Assembly: GCA_946406195.1 (NCBI GenBank)
Contig: CAMJJT010000004.1
Location: forward strand, 1 to 64,000
DNA from: an uncultured Bacteroidales bacterium
Lineage (GTDB): Bacteria; Bacteroidota; Bacteroidia; Bacteroidales; Paludibacteraceae
Direction: 5' to 3'
DNA length: 64,000 nt
The translations under genes were made by a program, and so were the position numbers. This document shows, piece by piece, positions 28,856-36,247 of the stretch. Under the pieces are notes generated by a model. That model made no database searches. It worked only from the letters and a program-made list of their open reading frames with translations, and was not told where the DNA came from. Each line of letters opens with the position of its first letter. The first letter of the stretch is position 1.

Positions 28856-28902
28856 TTTTCGTCGTTATAACGTTATTACGTAATTGCGTGATTACGTCAT
28901 TA
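28856..28902 (-). repeat. Tandem repeat between xth and lptB
   Basis: Degenerate units ATTACGTAAT, ATAACG and GTGATTACGTC fill the spacer completely. Confidence 0.8.
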
Positions 28903-29661
28903 CGATAGTTCGAGTTCCACGGGGCAGTGGTCAGAGTGTACTGCCTCGGTTAATATTTTCCCATTTTGGAGTCGGTCTCTCAGGCTCTCGCTGACCCAGA
29001 GATAATCGATGCGCCAGCCTACATTACGAGCGCGAGCGCCGGCTCTCCAGCTCCACCAGCTGTACCGCTCGGCATTTTGGTCAAACACACGGAACGAATC
29101 CACGAGTCCGGTCGCTTCCCAGCGGTCCATCCATTCGCGCTCTTCCGGCAAGAAACCCGACACGCCGATTTGACGTTCCGGATGGTTGATGTCTATGGGT
29201 TTATGGCAGATGTTGTAGTCGCCGCATATCACGAGGTTAGGCCGCTCTTTGCGCAAGTCGTTTACCCAAACGAGAAAATCCTCCAAGAACTCCATCTTGA
29301 AGTCCTGCCGCACATCGCCTGTCGTGCCGCTCGGTATATAAGCATCCACGATTGTCAGATCGCCGAAATCCACCCGCAGGACGCGTCCTTCGCGGTCGTA
29401 CTTGGGATTTCCCATGCCTACGACTACTTTGTCCGGCTCTTGTTTGGTGAAGATACACACGCCTGAGTAGCCTTTCTTCTCCGCTGAGTGGATATAACTA
29501 TGATAGCCGAGTTCCTGAAATGCCATCACATCGATTTGCTCCGGTTGCGCTTTGCTCTCCTGAATGCAAAATACATCGGGGTCTTCGCCCTTTACCCAGT
29601 CCAGCAGCCCTTTGCTGATAGCCGACCGGATTCCATTAAGATTATAGCTGATTATTTTCAT
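28900..29661 (-). CDS. xth: Exodeoxyribonuclease III (AP endonuclease)
   Basis: Xth/ExoIII family (253 aa) DNA-repair nuclease that cuts at abasic sites. The metal and catalytic residues are visible: N7/N9 in ISYNLNGIRS, E35 in CIQESKAQ, the VDAYIPSG tyrosine, CGDYNICHKPID, and the terminal SDHCPVELEL histidine. Its start codon lies 20 bases inside the end of the upstream M6 protease gene, so translation is coupled to an unrelated secreted protein, an odd but clear operon arrangement. Confidence 0.96.
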   Translation of the reverse strand: MKIISYNLNGIRSAISKGLLDWVKGEDPDVFCIQESKAQPEQIDVMAFQELGYHSYIHSAEKKGYSGVCIFTKQEPDKVVVGMGNPKYDREGRVLRVDFGDLTIVDAYIPSGTTGDVRQDFKMEFLEDFLVWVNDLRKERPNLVICGDYNICHKPIDINHPERQIGVSGFLPEEREWMDRWEATGLVDSFRVFDQNAERYSWWSWRAGARARNVGWRIDYLWVSESLRDRLQNGKILTEAVHSDHCPVELELS

Positions 29662-31252
29662 AGCCCATTATGTCATATGTTTTGTTTCCGCGGCGGATGA
29701 TAATCCTGCCGTTACGTAATTCTTTTCTGGTCTTTTCGTCATTCGTGGGCACTTTCTCTACGTCCTCCGGAAGCGGTGCTCCCCTGTAACTGAAACGGAT
29801 TATGCCATCCGTTCCTGAACGGGTGATGTCGGTTATCTCGTGTCCTTGCAAGCCCGTCCACTCGTTGACCGTCCCTGCGGGAAAGGCGTCTGAGGCTCTG
29901 CCGATGTAGGTTGTATTCGCTTTCGCTTCCAAGATATCAACGCCCATCTTTTGCTCGGAGCAGTTCACCTGATTGGTTCTCCACCGAGAGCGGTTAAAAG
30001 AGATCTTAGTAATCAGCATCCCTTCTCCCGGAAGGTGCTGGTCCCAACCCTCCCGTTTGCGGTCTTCCAGCAGGTAGAACGTCGCGGGGCTTGGAGCCGA
30101 GCCGACGAGGTTATGCCAGTTAGTGGAACTGATCAGCAGCGACTCCCCCTCTCCTTCATTGATGGGACGCAGGGTGACGTACTCCGGATCGGTCAAAATA
30201 CGCGGCTTTAACCATCCCATATAGAAACGCTCGTACGCCGAATAAGCGGGCGGTGTATTACCATCGTTGTTATACGAACCCTGATCCATAATGTCCCAAT
30301 TACACAACGTGTGCAGACCAATCAACTCTTCGTTGTTCTCATACATATCCGGCAAACCGAGTACATGGCTGAACTCATGACAGATAGTACCGACACCTTC
30401 GTATAACTTACTATTGAAATCGAGTTCGTTGCTGCACGCGTAATGACCGATATATTTCCCGTCGTGACGGTAATAATAGTAACTCATGTCCGATTGATGA
30501 GGCCAAATAGTACCTTCCGGACCTCCATCCGCCTCACCGAATCCGGCATAAAGGACATACACAAGATCTACATATCCGTCATTGTTACTGTCGTACTGCC
30601 GGAAATCTATTCCCTCTGAGTCGGCTTTGTCGCACGCATCCTTGATCATCTCATATACGTTCGCATCTTTCCCGTAATCGGTGTTCTGACCATAATAAGA
30701 GGCGTTTTGGCTCAGTTCCAGAGGACCTACTACATCAAAAACGGGATTGTACTGACCGTAACTCTGGTCGTGGAAATACTGCTGTACGCTTCCGGAAGAA
30801 GTAATATGCGTGAAATAGGTCCAAGCTCCCGTATTGACTTTCACCATATAGTCACGCGTGTAATGAGTTCCGTTCAGCATGCTGTCGATTGTATCTTTGG
30901 GAGTGCTGAATTTGGTGTCTGCAAAATTCACCAGCAGTACTAACACTCGTGGCACCAAGTAGGGCGTATCGCCTATAGACTCTTCGTGTAGAGGTGCCCG
31001 ATGAGGCTTCATAGCTTGTGCCCCTTCTATTCGTGCGCGTTTCTCTGCTTCCGTCATGGGTTTCAGTCTCTTTTCCTCCAACCATTGACCGGTTTGGTCC
31101 GTCATGTAGTGGAAATACTCGTTGCCGTGCAGGTACACGATTTTCTCGGTCCCGTCGTCCGCGGTGCGTATAATCGGTCCGTGGTATGCAGGAACAGCCG
31201 TCGCTGTCATAGCGAAAGCAAGTAAAAAGAATATGGGAAACAGTTTCTTCAT
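29642..31252 (-). CDS. Secreted M6-family metalloprotease with C-terminal motif (first copy)
   Basis: A 536-residue exported zinc protease. The signal peptide (KKLFPIFFLLAFAMTATA) is followed by a propeptide (VPAYHGPIIRTADDGTEKIVYLHGNEYFHYMTDQTGQW), then the catalytic domain with H292-E-F-S-H and the third ligand region in HVLGLPDMYEN, and a Met-turn NWDIMDQGSYN. This is the M6 (immune inhibitor A-like) peptidase pattern. The protein ends with the shared motif RKELRNGRIIIRRGNKTYDIMGYENNQL. The stop codon of the propeptide-only protein upstream is immediately followed by this start codon, in the same reading frame. Substrate unknown; degradation of host or dietary protein is likely. Confidence 0.9.
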   Translation of the reverse strand: MKKLFPIFFLLAFAMTATAVPAYHGPIIRTADDGTEKIVYLHGNEYFHYMTDQTGQWLEEKRLKPMTEAEKRARIEGAQAMKPHRAPLHEESIGDTPYLVPRVLVLLVNFADTKFSTPKDTIDSMLNGTHYTRDYMVKVNTGAWTYFTHITSSGSVQQYFHDQSYGQYNPVFDVVGPLELSQNASYYGQNTDYGKDANVYEMIKDACDKADSEGIDFRQYDSNNDGYVDLVYVLYAGFGEADGGPEGTIWPHQSDMSYYYYRHDGKYIGHYACSNELDFNSKLYEGVGTICHEFSHVLGLPDMYENNEELIGLHTLCNWDIMDQGSYNNDGNTPPAYSAYERFYMGWLKPRILTDPEYVTLRPINEGEGESLLISSTNWHNLVGSAPSPATFYLLEDRKREGWDQHLPGEGMLITKISFNRSRWRTNQVNCSEQKMGVDILEAKANTTYIGRASDAFPAGTVNEWTGLQGHEITDITRSGTDGIIRFSYRGAPLPEDVEKVPTNDEKTRKELRNGRIIIRRGNKTYDIMGYENNQL

Positions 31253-31597
31253 TTAGATGGCTTTTTTGATGCCATGTTTATTCAACCACCGTTTGGCATA
31301 TTTAGAACGGTCTTCTTCGTTGCGCGCCTTGCGCCAATGACAAACGGTTTTCCCTTTGCAATTCGTCCGGGCGTACTTCAGCCAGCCTTTCTTGTCCTCT
31401 TTGATCTGCCATCCGTCTGTGGTCATGGTCCAATGCATATGTTCGTCACCGCGTTTGTAGATCCGCAAGACATATCCATCCGGTTGTTTCCACTCCATCA
31501 CACCGCGATAAGCCGGTACGCGTGCCGGACCTTCAGCCCAAAGCCCACTACTCAACAAACCCATTAGGGCTAGTACTATAATCTTCTTCATAATCAA
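31253..31597 (-). CDS. Stand-alone M6-propeptide-like secreted protein
   Basis: A 114-residue exported protein (signal KKIIVLALMGLLSSGLWA). The mature part VPAYRGVMEWKQPDGYVLRIYKRGDEHMHWTMTTDGWQIKEDKKGW lines up with the propeptides of the three M6 proteases in this window (pattern PA-x-x-G ... DG ... GDE-x-x-H ... T-x-x-G). After it comes a short basic tail (RNEEDRSKYAKRWLNKHGIKKAI) and no catalytic domain. TAA is followed at once by the ATG of the M6 protease, and both genes are in one frame, so read-through would give a 651-residue fusion. A trans-acting folding helper or inhibitor of the protease is inferred; a decayed protease remnant is possible but the intact signal peptide argues against it. 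Confidence 0.75.
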   Translation of the reverse strand: MIMKKIIVLALMGLLSSGLWAEGPARVPAYRGVMEWKQPDGYVLRIYKRGDEHMHWTMTTDGWQIKEDKKGWLKYARTNCKGKTVCHWRKARNEEDRSKYAKRWLNKHGIKKAI

Positions 31598-31613
31598 TTT
31601 ATGTTTTATATTC

Positions 31614-32378
31614 TTATCCTTTCAGCGCTGCGGCCTTTACCTTTTTGAACAAGTCGCTGGCAAAGACAAAATCGTTGAGCGCCTCATTGTTACTTGTGAT
31701 GATCTCATGCCGGCTACCTTGCCATTCTTTCTTGCCGTTCTTGAGGAAGAGGATGTTATCGCCGATTTCCATGATTGAGTTCATGTCATGGCTGTTGACG
31801 ATCGTACAGATGTTGTACTCGCGCGTTATATCTTGTATGAGAGCGTCGATCACTAAACTTGTTTTCGGGTCCAGACCCGAGTTGGGTTCGTCGCAGAAGA
31901 GGTATTTAGGCTCCAAAACGATTGCCCGAGCGATGGCTACACGTTTCTGCTGACCACCACTGATCTCGCTTGGCATGAGGTTCCACACTCTTTCCGGCAT
32001 CTCCACACGCCGCAAGCAGAACTCTGCGCGTTTCTGTATCTCTTCGCGGCTCTTTTGGCTGAACATCTCCATCGGAAAGAGCACGTTCTCCATTACCGTC
32101 ATCGAGTCAAACAGCGCGCTTCCTTGGAACAGCATACCCACCTCGCGATGGAGCATTCTTATATCATTGCTGCCCATCAATGCCAAGTCTCTGCCGTCAT
32201 AGAGGATCTGTCCGCTATCCACGGTGTGCAAGCCGATGAGGCTTTTCATCAGAACGGTCTTGCCGGAACCGGATTGACCGATGATCATGTTCACCTGTCC
32301 GTCATGCATCTCCGTGCTGACATGGTTCAGCACAACATTCCCGTCAAACGATTTTACTATATCTTTTACTTCAATCAT
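31614..32378 (-). CDS. ABC transporter ATPase, MlaF-type (phospholipid transport)
   Basis: A 254-residue ABC ATPase of the Mla/Ttg2 family that powers lipid movement between membranes. Walker A is GQSGSGKTVLM, the signature SGGQQKRVAIARAI, Walker B YLFCDEPNSGLDPKTS and the H-loop NSHDMNSIMEIGD. The FQGSALFDSMTVMENV and EPNSGLDP phrases are typical of MlaF. It overlaps the MlaE-type permease by 4 bases (ATGA). An MlaD-type substrate-binding protein, usual in such clusters, is not adjacent; the next gene is the propeptide-like protein after 16 bases. Confidence 0.9.
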   Translation of the reverse strand: MIEVKDIVKSFDGNVVLNHVSTEMHDGQVNMIIGQSGSGKTVLMKSLIGLHTVDSGQILYDGRDLALMGSNDIRMLHREVGMLFQGSALFDSMTVMENVLFPMEMFSQKSREEIQKRAEFCLRRVEMPERVWNLMPSEISGGQQKRVAIARAIVLEPKYLFCDEPNSGLDPKTSLVIDALIQDITREYNICTIVNSHDMNSIMEIGDNILFLKNGKKEWQGSRHEIITSNNEALNDFVFASDLFKKVKAAALKG

Positions 32379-33112
32379 AGTAGCAATTTACTTAAAATGA
32401 GGTCGAGGAAGAGGATCATGATGTTAGAGTTTACTACTGCATTTGTGCTGGCACGTCCAACATCGAGGGCACCTCCGCGGACGAAATAGCCGTAATAACT
32501 GCTCATGCTGGTGATCACGAACGCAAACACCAGACTCTTGATAATCCCATACCAAACGAAATAGGGGTTGAACGCATATTGTATGCCCACTAAATAATCA
32601 TGCACCGTGATAATATCCGTGAAGGCGCCAACCGCCCATCCACCTAACAGACCGACTGCCGTGGAGATGATTACCAACATCGGCATCATCGTTACGAAGG
32701 CTAATATCTTCGGGAGAATCAGATAATTGGCGCTATTCACACCCATGATCTCCATGGCGTCGATCTGCTCCGTGATACGCATTGTGCCTATTTCCGAAGC
32801 AATGTTACTGCCCACTTTGCCGGCGAGAATGAGACACAAGATCGTGCTGGAGAACTCCAGTAAGAGGGTCTCGCGTGTCAGCAGACCTGTTGTGTAAGTC
32901 GGCAGCAAGGGGTTTTCCGTGTTTGTCTTCGCTTGAATGGTCAGAATAGCACCGATAAAAACAGAGATGATCAGTACAATCGGCAAGCTCTGCAAGCCCT
33001 GTTTTTCCAGCTCCCTGCTGTACTGACGCCAAAACATCCGCTGTCTGTCCGGCATCCTCAGCACTTTGCCCATTAAGAGGGTATATTCTCCTATGTGTTG
33101 TAATATATGCAT
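32375..33112 (-). CDS. ABC transporter permease, MlaE-type
   Basis: The permease partner of the ATPase downstream: about 245 residues and five or six helices, with the MlaE signature EIGTMRITEQIDAMEIMGVN and DIITVHDYLVGIQYAFNPYF. The ORF track gives a start at 33187, but the promoter -7 box lies at 33136-33143, so transcription begins near 33129 and that start is untranslatable. The next in-frame ATG is at 33112 (MHILQHIGEYTLLMGKVLRM), the usual N-terminus of the family. It heads the long minus-strand run that includes the M6 protease, xth, lptB and the glycan genes. Confidence 0.9.
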   Translation of the reverse strand: MHILQHIGEYTLLMGKVLRMPDRQRMFWRQYSRELEKQGLQSLPIVLIISVFIGAILTIQAKTNTENPLLPTYTTGLLTRETLLLEFSSTILCLILAGKVGSNIASEIGTMRITEQIDAMEIMGVNSANYLILPKILAFVTMMPMLVIISTAVGLLGGWAVGAFTDIITVHDYLVGIQYAFNPYFVWYGIIKSLVFAFVITSMSSYYGYFVRGGALDVGRASTNAVVNSNIMILFLDLILSKLLL

Positions 33113-33135
33113 ATGACCGCAAATTAAAATTCGCG

Positions 33136-33167
33136 CAAAGGTACTACAAATTTTGCATATATGCAAA
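33136..33167 (-). promoter_or_regulatory. Promoter for the mlaE-headed operon
   Basis: On the minus strand, TTTG (33167-33164) and TACCTTTG (33143-33136) are spaced by 20 bp. It fixes the mlaE start at 33112 rather than 33187. Confidence 0.85.
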
Positions 33168-33213
33168 TATTCAAGTGTTTTTTTCAAAAAACTGATAGTT
33201 TATTCTTCAAAAA

Positions 33214-33245
33214 TTTGCATATATGAAATTTTTTTTGTACCTTTG
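33214..33245 (+). promoter_or_regulatory. Divergent plus-strand promoter of the candidate sRNA
   Basis: TTTG (33214-33217) and TACCTTTG (33238-33245), exactly 20 bp apart, followed by CAGGG. No gene of the plus strand follows; the transcript would end about 140 nt later. Confidence 0.85.
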
Positions 33246-33251
33246 CAGGGT

Positions 33252-33393
33252 GAAAGAAGGAGCTAAAATTCCGAATAATTCTTGGGCTATTTTCTGCCCA
33301 AAATCAGCCTGACGTAAGCCTAACGACCCACTAATCACACACTAATCACCCACTAATCACCCACTCGAAGTGTGTTTTAACACTGTTTTTTTT
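33252..33393 (+). ncRNA. Candidate small RNA with repeated CCACTAATCAC boxes
   Basis: A full promoter at 33214-33245 points into a 140-bp stretch with no convincing ORF (one 20-codon GTG frame). The transcript carries three copies of ACTAATCAC and a fourth partial copy (33328-33366) that would be single-stranded, then AGTGT-gttttA-ACACT followed by G and eight T, an intrinsic terminator (33369-33393). This is the usual layout of a bacterial regulatory RNA. The stem is short, so read-through is possible. Confidence 0.55.
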
Positions 33394-33421
33394 CAGGGAA
33401 AGACCTGTTTGTGATATCGAC

Positions 33422-33456
33422 AAAAAACAGCCCCGCAGGATTTGCGGAGCTGTTTT
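33422..33456 (-). terminator. Intrinsic terminator of the 787-aa gene
   Basis: On the minus strand AAAACAGC-TCCGCA pairs with TGCGGGGCTGTTTT, 13 bp with one mismatch, followed by a T-tract (TTTTTTG). It could also stop plus-strand read-through from the candidate sRNA. Confidence 0.85.
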
Positions 33457-33481
33457 ATTATTGCGCATTAAGGCGCGGAGT

Positions 33482-33537
33482 ATATTCGTACTCGTTATTC
33501 GTACTCGTTATTCGGGCTCGTTATGCGAGTACGTTAT
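33482..33537 (-). repeat. Tandem repeat after the 787-aa gene
   Basis: Units of about 13-14 bases (ATTCGTACTCGTT) repeat four times between the stop codon and the terminator. Confidence 0.85.
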
Positions 33538-35897
33538 TTCACTACTGCGCCCTGAGCGTCGAACAGTTTGTCGCCCTTCTTGATGAGCAGTTGGCCGTTC
33601 AGGATAACTTTCACAGCCTGTTTGCTTGCATCTATGTTCTCGAAGCCCTCTGTGGATGAGAAGGAAGCGGTGATCGTTACATCCTCTTCCGGCATTTCGA
33701 ACGAATAAACGCCCTCAACTGCATTCAGAGAAACATTGTTTACCTTGACATCGGCAATCTTGTATCCCTCTGCCGGAGTAACAGTCAGCGTAACGATCTC
33801 GCCCTTAGCAGCTTGAGCCTTGTCAGCCGTTACGGAACCGTTCTGCATCTCAGCGATGGTGATATTGTACTCGGTTACGATAACCGGTTCGTCCTCTACG
33901 AAAGTAGCGGTGATGGTTACTTCCTCTGCCAGCATGATGAATGAGTAAACGCCTTCATTTTCGTTGAGCGATATGTCGTTGACTTTAACATCATTGATCT
34001 TGTATCCCTCTGCCGGAGAAACGGTGAGGGTAACGAGTTCACCTTCAGCAGCTTTCTGTTTGTCAGCTGTTACGGATCCGTTCTGCATTTCAGCGATGGT
34101 GATGTTGTACTCAACAACCGGAAGGCGTTCGAAGGTAGCGGAAACGGTAACTTCCTTAGCCGGCATCTCGAACGAATATACATTCTCCACTGCGTTCAGC
34201 GAAACACCGTCCACCTGAACATCAGAAACCTTGTAACCTTCCGCCGGAGTTGCAGTCAGCGTCACGGTCTCATTCGGGAAAGCGATCGTCCAGCCTTCTA
34301 CCTTACCATTCTCAGTCTCAGCATAGTTAATCGGGTACATCCAAGTAACGAGCGGCTCGTCAATCATGATCTGTTTGATAACAACGGTCTTGTCGGAAGT
34401 GGTCTGGAGCTTAACGAGTGTCTCCACCATGATCGGGAACTGCAGTTCAGCTATCTTATTATTAGTCGGAGCCAAACGCAGCGTATCACCACCGGCGATT
34501 GCCAAAACGGTCTCTGCTACATAACCGAACTTGATACGGATGGTAGTACCCGGCAGTACGTTGCAAGCGAGGTAGCCGCCTTGTTTCTTGATCTTCAGAC
34601 CGAGATACGGTTCGTTACGAGCTGCGCCCTTTTCGTTGTTGAGCGAATCCAGAGCGTCGATATTTTTGTAATCGTAGAAGTTAGCAGCCAAAGCGGACTT
34701 AACATTATAACTCTTACCGTTATTTATAACCATTCCCTCGAAATCAATCGATTTAGCGAATGCCTTATCGAAATCAGCGTAGAAAGACGTATCCGAATTA
34801 ACTACCACCTGACTCAAATCTACCGTCTCAAGATAATCGGAGTCATACCAACCGTTGAAGGTAGCCAGCGGCATTACCTCGTATTGTGCATACTCAGCGG
34901 GGTGACCGCCAGCTGCAACTACCTCGGTACCTAACACACTTTCATCCTCAAACTTATAGGTAACGGTGTAAGCAGTAGCTCTCGGCATAGTAATCAAATA
35001 GGTATCATCGCCAAGGGTGATGTTTGCAGCCCACTTATCCAAACCAAGCGCCTCTGCAACAACCTCTACATCTACGTCAGACTCTTTGGTGCTTTCATCA
35101 TCATAAGTGATAACTACATGCTTGGTGAAAGTAACCGTCGGAGCGGTAGTATATGCGTTAAGCACTTCAACCGATTTTGTATCAATTAACTCACTGAGGA
35201 AATTTGGATCCAGAGCCACGCCGTTAATCTTTGCATTCGTCAAAGTCTCTACCGTCGAAACGATGGTCTTGGTGACTGTTTTGAAGCCAATTGCGCAATA
35301 TGTACTATTACCTTCACTTGTGCCTTTGGAGCCACCTTTGATTTGTTTTACAACAACCAAATACTCTTTGTCAGCATACAAATTGGAAATAGAGATAACA
35401 GTGTTCTCATTTTTCTCCATAGTCGCTGATTGTGCAGGAGTCTCGGCCGGCTCACCATCCGTTAATTCATAGGCAGCTAACGAAATGGTACGTTTTCCGT
35501 CAGAACCACTTTTCGCTAAAACAGCAACATCTGTAGTGTTGGTGATTCGATAGTAGTAAGCTCCTTTTTGATCGCTTGTGCCCTCTGCGTCACGCAAAGT
35601 AGCTGCCTTTCCGTCGTTTTGTGTCCACGCTGACTGCGCAGGGATAGGATCAATAGCATTCCAACTTGCACTTGTGCTTGCACCTTTGTCTGTTGCAGCC
35701 CATGTTTGTGCAGCAGACTGGTAAATCTCGTACGGAGAGAAGCAAACCCAATCTCCGTTGACAACTGATGCCGGAGCATACTTGCCTGCCCAACCTTCGG
35801 TCGGAACATCTGTCGGATCCAATGTAGTAGCAGGGACTACTGCCCACAAGCTGAAGCTTGCTAATACGGCAGCGGCTAATGTGAATAATTTTCTCAT
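33534..35897 (-). CDS. Secreted 787-aa protein with three InlB-like repeats and C-terminal motif
   Basis: Signal peptide RKLFTLAAAVLASFSLWA, then about 500 residues with no motif I recognise. Three divergent InlB-type repeats follow at roughly 525-745, each with the pattern YNITIAEMQNGSVTADK ... GEIVTLTVTPAEGYKI.DVKVN..SLN ... YSFEMPEEDVTITASF. The second and third are nearly identical and separated by a short linker, indicating recent duplication. The end is AVKVILNGQLLIKKGDKLFDAQGAVVK, matching the shared C-terminal motif. It is preceded by its own promoter and followed by its own terminator, so it is monocistronic. A surface or secreted binding protein is likely. Confidence 0.8.
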   Translation of the reverse strand: MRKLFTLAAAVLASFSLWAVVPATTLDPTDVPTEGWAGKYAPASVVNGDWVCFSPYEIYQSAAQTWAATDKGASTSASWNAIDPIPAQSAWTQNDGKAATLRDAEGTSDQKGAYYYRITNTTDVAVLAKSGSDGKRTISLAAYELTDGEPAETPAQSATMEKNENTVISISNLYADKEYLVVVKQIKGGSKGTSEGNSTYCAIGFKTVTKTIVSTVETLTNAKINGVALDPNFLSELIDTKSVEVLNAYTTAPTVTFTKHVVITYDDESTKESDVDVEVVAEALGLDKWAANITLGDDTYLITMPRATAYTVTYKFEDESVLGTEVVAAGGHPAEYAQYEVMPLATFNGWYDSDYLETVDLSQVVVNSDTSFYADFDKAFAKSIDFEGMVINNGKSYNVKSALAANFYDYKNIDALDSLNNEKGAARNEPYLGLKIKKQGGYLACNVLPGTTIRIKFGYVAETVLAIAGGDTLRLAPTNNKIAELQFPIMVETLVKLQTTSDKTVVIKQIMIDEPLVTWMYPINYAETENGKVEGWTIAFPNETVTLTATPAEGYKVSDVQVDGVSLNAVENVYSFEMPAKEVTVSATFERLPVVEYNITIAEMQNGSVTADKQKAAEGELVTLTVSPAEGYKINDVKVNDISLNENEGVYSFIMLAEEVTITATFVEDEPVIVTEYNITIAEMQNGSVTADKAQAAKGEIVTLTVTPAEGYKIADVKVNNVSLNAVEGVYSFEMPEEDVTITASFSSTEGFENIDASKQAVKVILNGQLLIKKGDKLFDAQGAVVK

Positions 35898-35973
35898 GTG
35901 TTTTTGTGTTTTTAGTTAAACGAAAAAATTGGTTTTATTGTGTTTTGCTATATACATTTTGCAAAATCGGGTA

Positions 35974-36005
35974 CAAAAGTACAGATTTTCGCGCATATAT
36001 GCAAA
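35974..36005 (-). promoter_or_regulatory. Promoter of the 787-aa secreted protein
   Basis: TTTG (36005-36002) and TACTTTTG (35981-35974) on the minus strand, 20 bp apart, followed by TACCC. The leader is about 70 nt. Confidence 0.8.
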
Positions 36006-36171
36006 TAAAAATAATGAGTAATGTCATTTTTCTGCTAAAAACGTCAATTTTTACACATTTTGCACCTGTAATCCCTTTCGTTCTTTTCTGTAGAATGGTT
36101 GTTCTATTTGTCGGATCCTTTTCTTAAAAAGCGTCCGTTTGTTATGAAAAATGCTTTTTTCTTTGAAAAAA

Positions 36172-36203
36172 TTTGTCTATCTCAAAAAAAAGAAGTATCT
36201 TTG
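36172..36203 (+). promoter_or_regulatory. Promoter of the M6-M6-S26-PqqD operon
   Basis: TTTG (36172-36175) and TATCTTTG (36196-36203), 20 bp apart, followed by CACAC. It lies inside the ORF-track version of the protease gene and so decides its true start. Confidence 0.85.
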
Positions 36204-36247
36204 CACACTTTTTGTGTATATGTTGTTGTACTTTTAAATGTAAAACT

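Larger units (their letters stand above)
35898..36247. other. Divergent spacer with two promoters
   Basis: 350 bp without a gene. It holds the minus promoter of the 787-aa gene (35974-36005), the plus promoter of the M6 protease (36172-36203), and between them AAAAAGC ... GCTTTTTT (36125-36161), a weak hairpin with a long loop that may block transcription between them. The rest is AT-rich with nothing else visible. Confidence 0.7.

Noticed and set aside
33187-33187. ORF-track start of the MlaE-type permease at 33187
   Set aside because: It lies upstream of the promoter -7 box at 33136-33143, so it cannot be in the mRNA. The start was moved to 33112.
33250-33315. 20-codon GTG ORF at the 5' end of the candidate sRNA
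   Set aside because: Too short, non-ATG, and its start would be at the transcription start itself; kept only as a possibility.
33328-33366. CRISPR-like repeats CCACTAATCAC
   Set aside because: The units are 11-12 bases with no unique spacers between them and no cas genes nearby.
33411-33659. 82-aa plus-strand ORF across the terminator and the 787-aa gene
   Set aside because: It crosses a terminator hairpin, has no promoter of its own and overlaps a real gene antisense.
36173-36247. ORF-track start of the second M6 protease at 36173
   Set aside because: The -33 and -7 boxes lie at 36172-36203, inside the first codons; the signal peptide begins at 36248.
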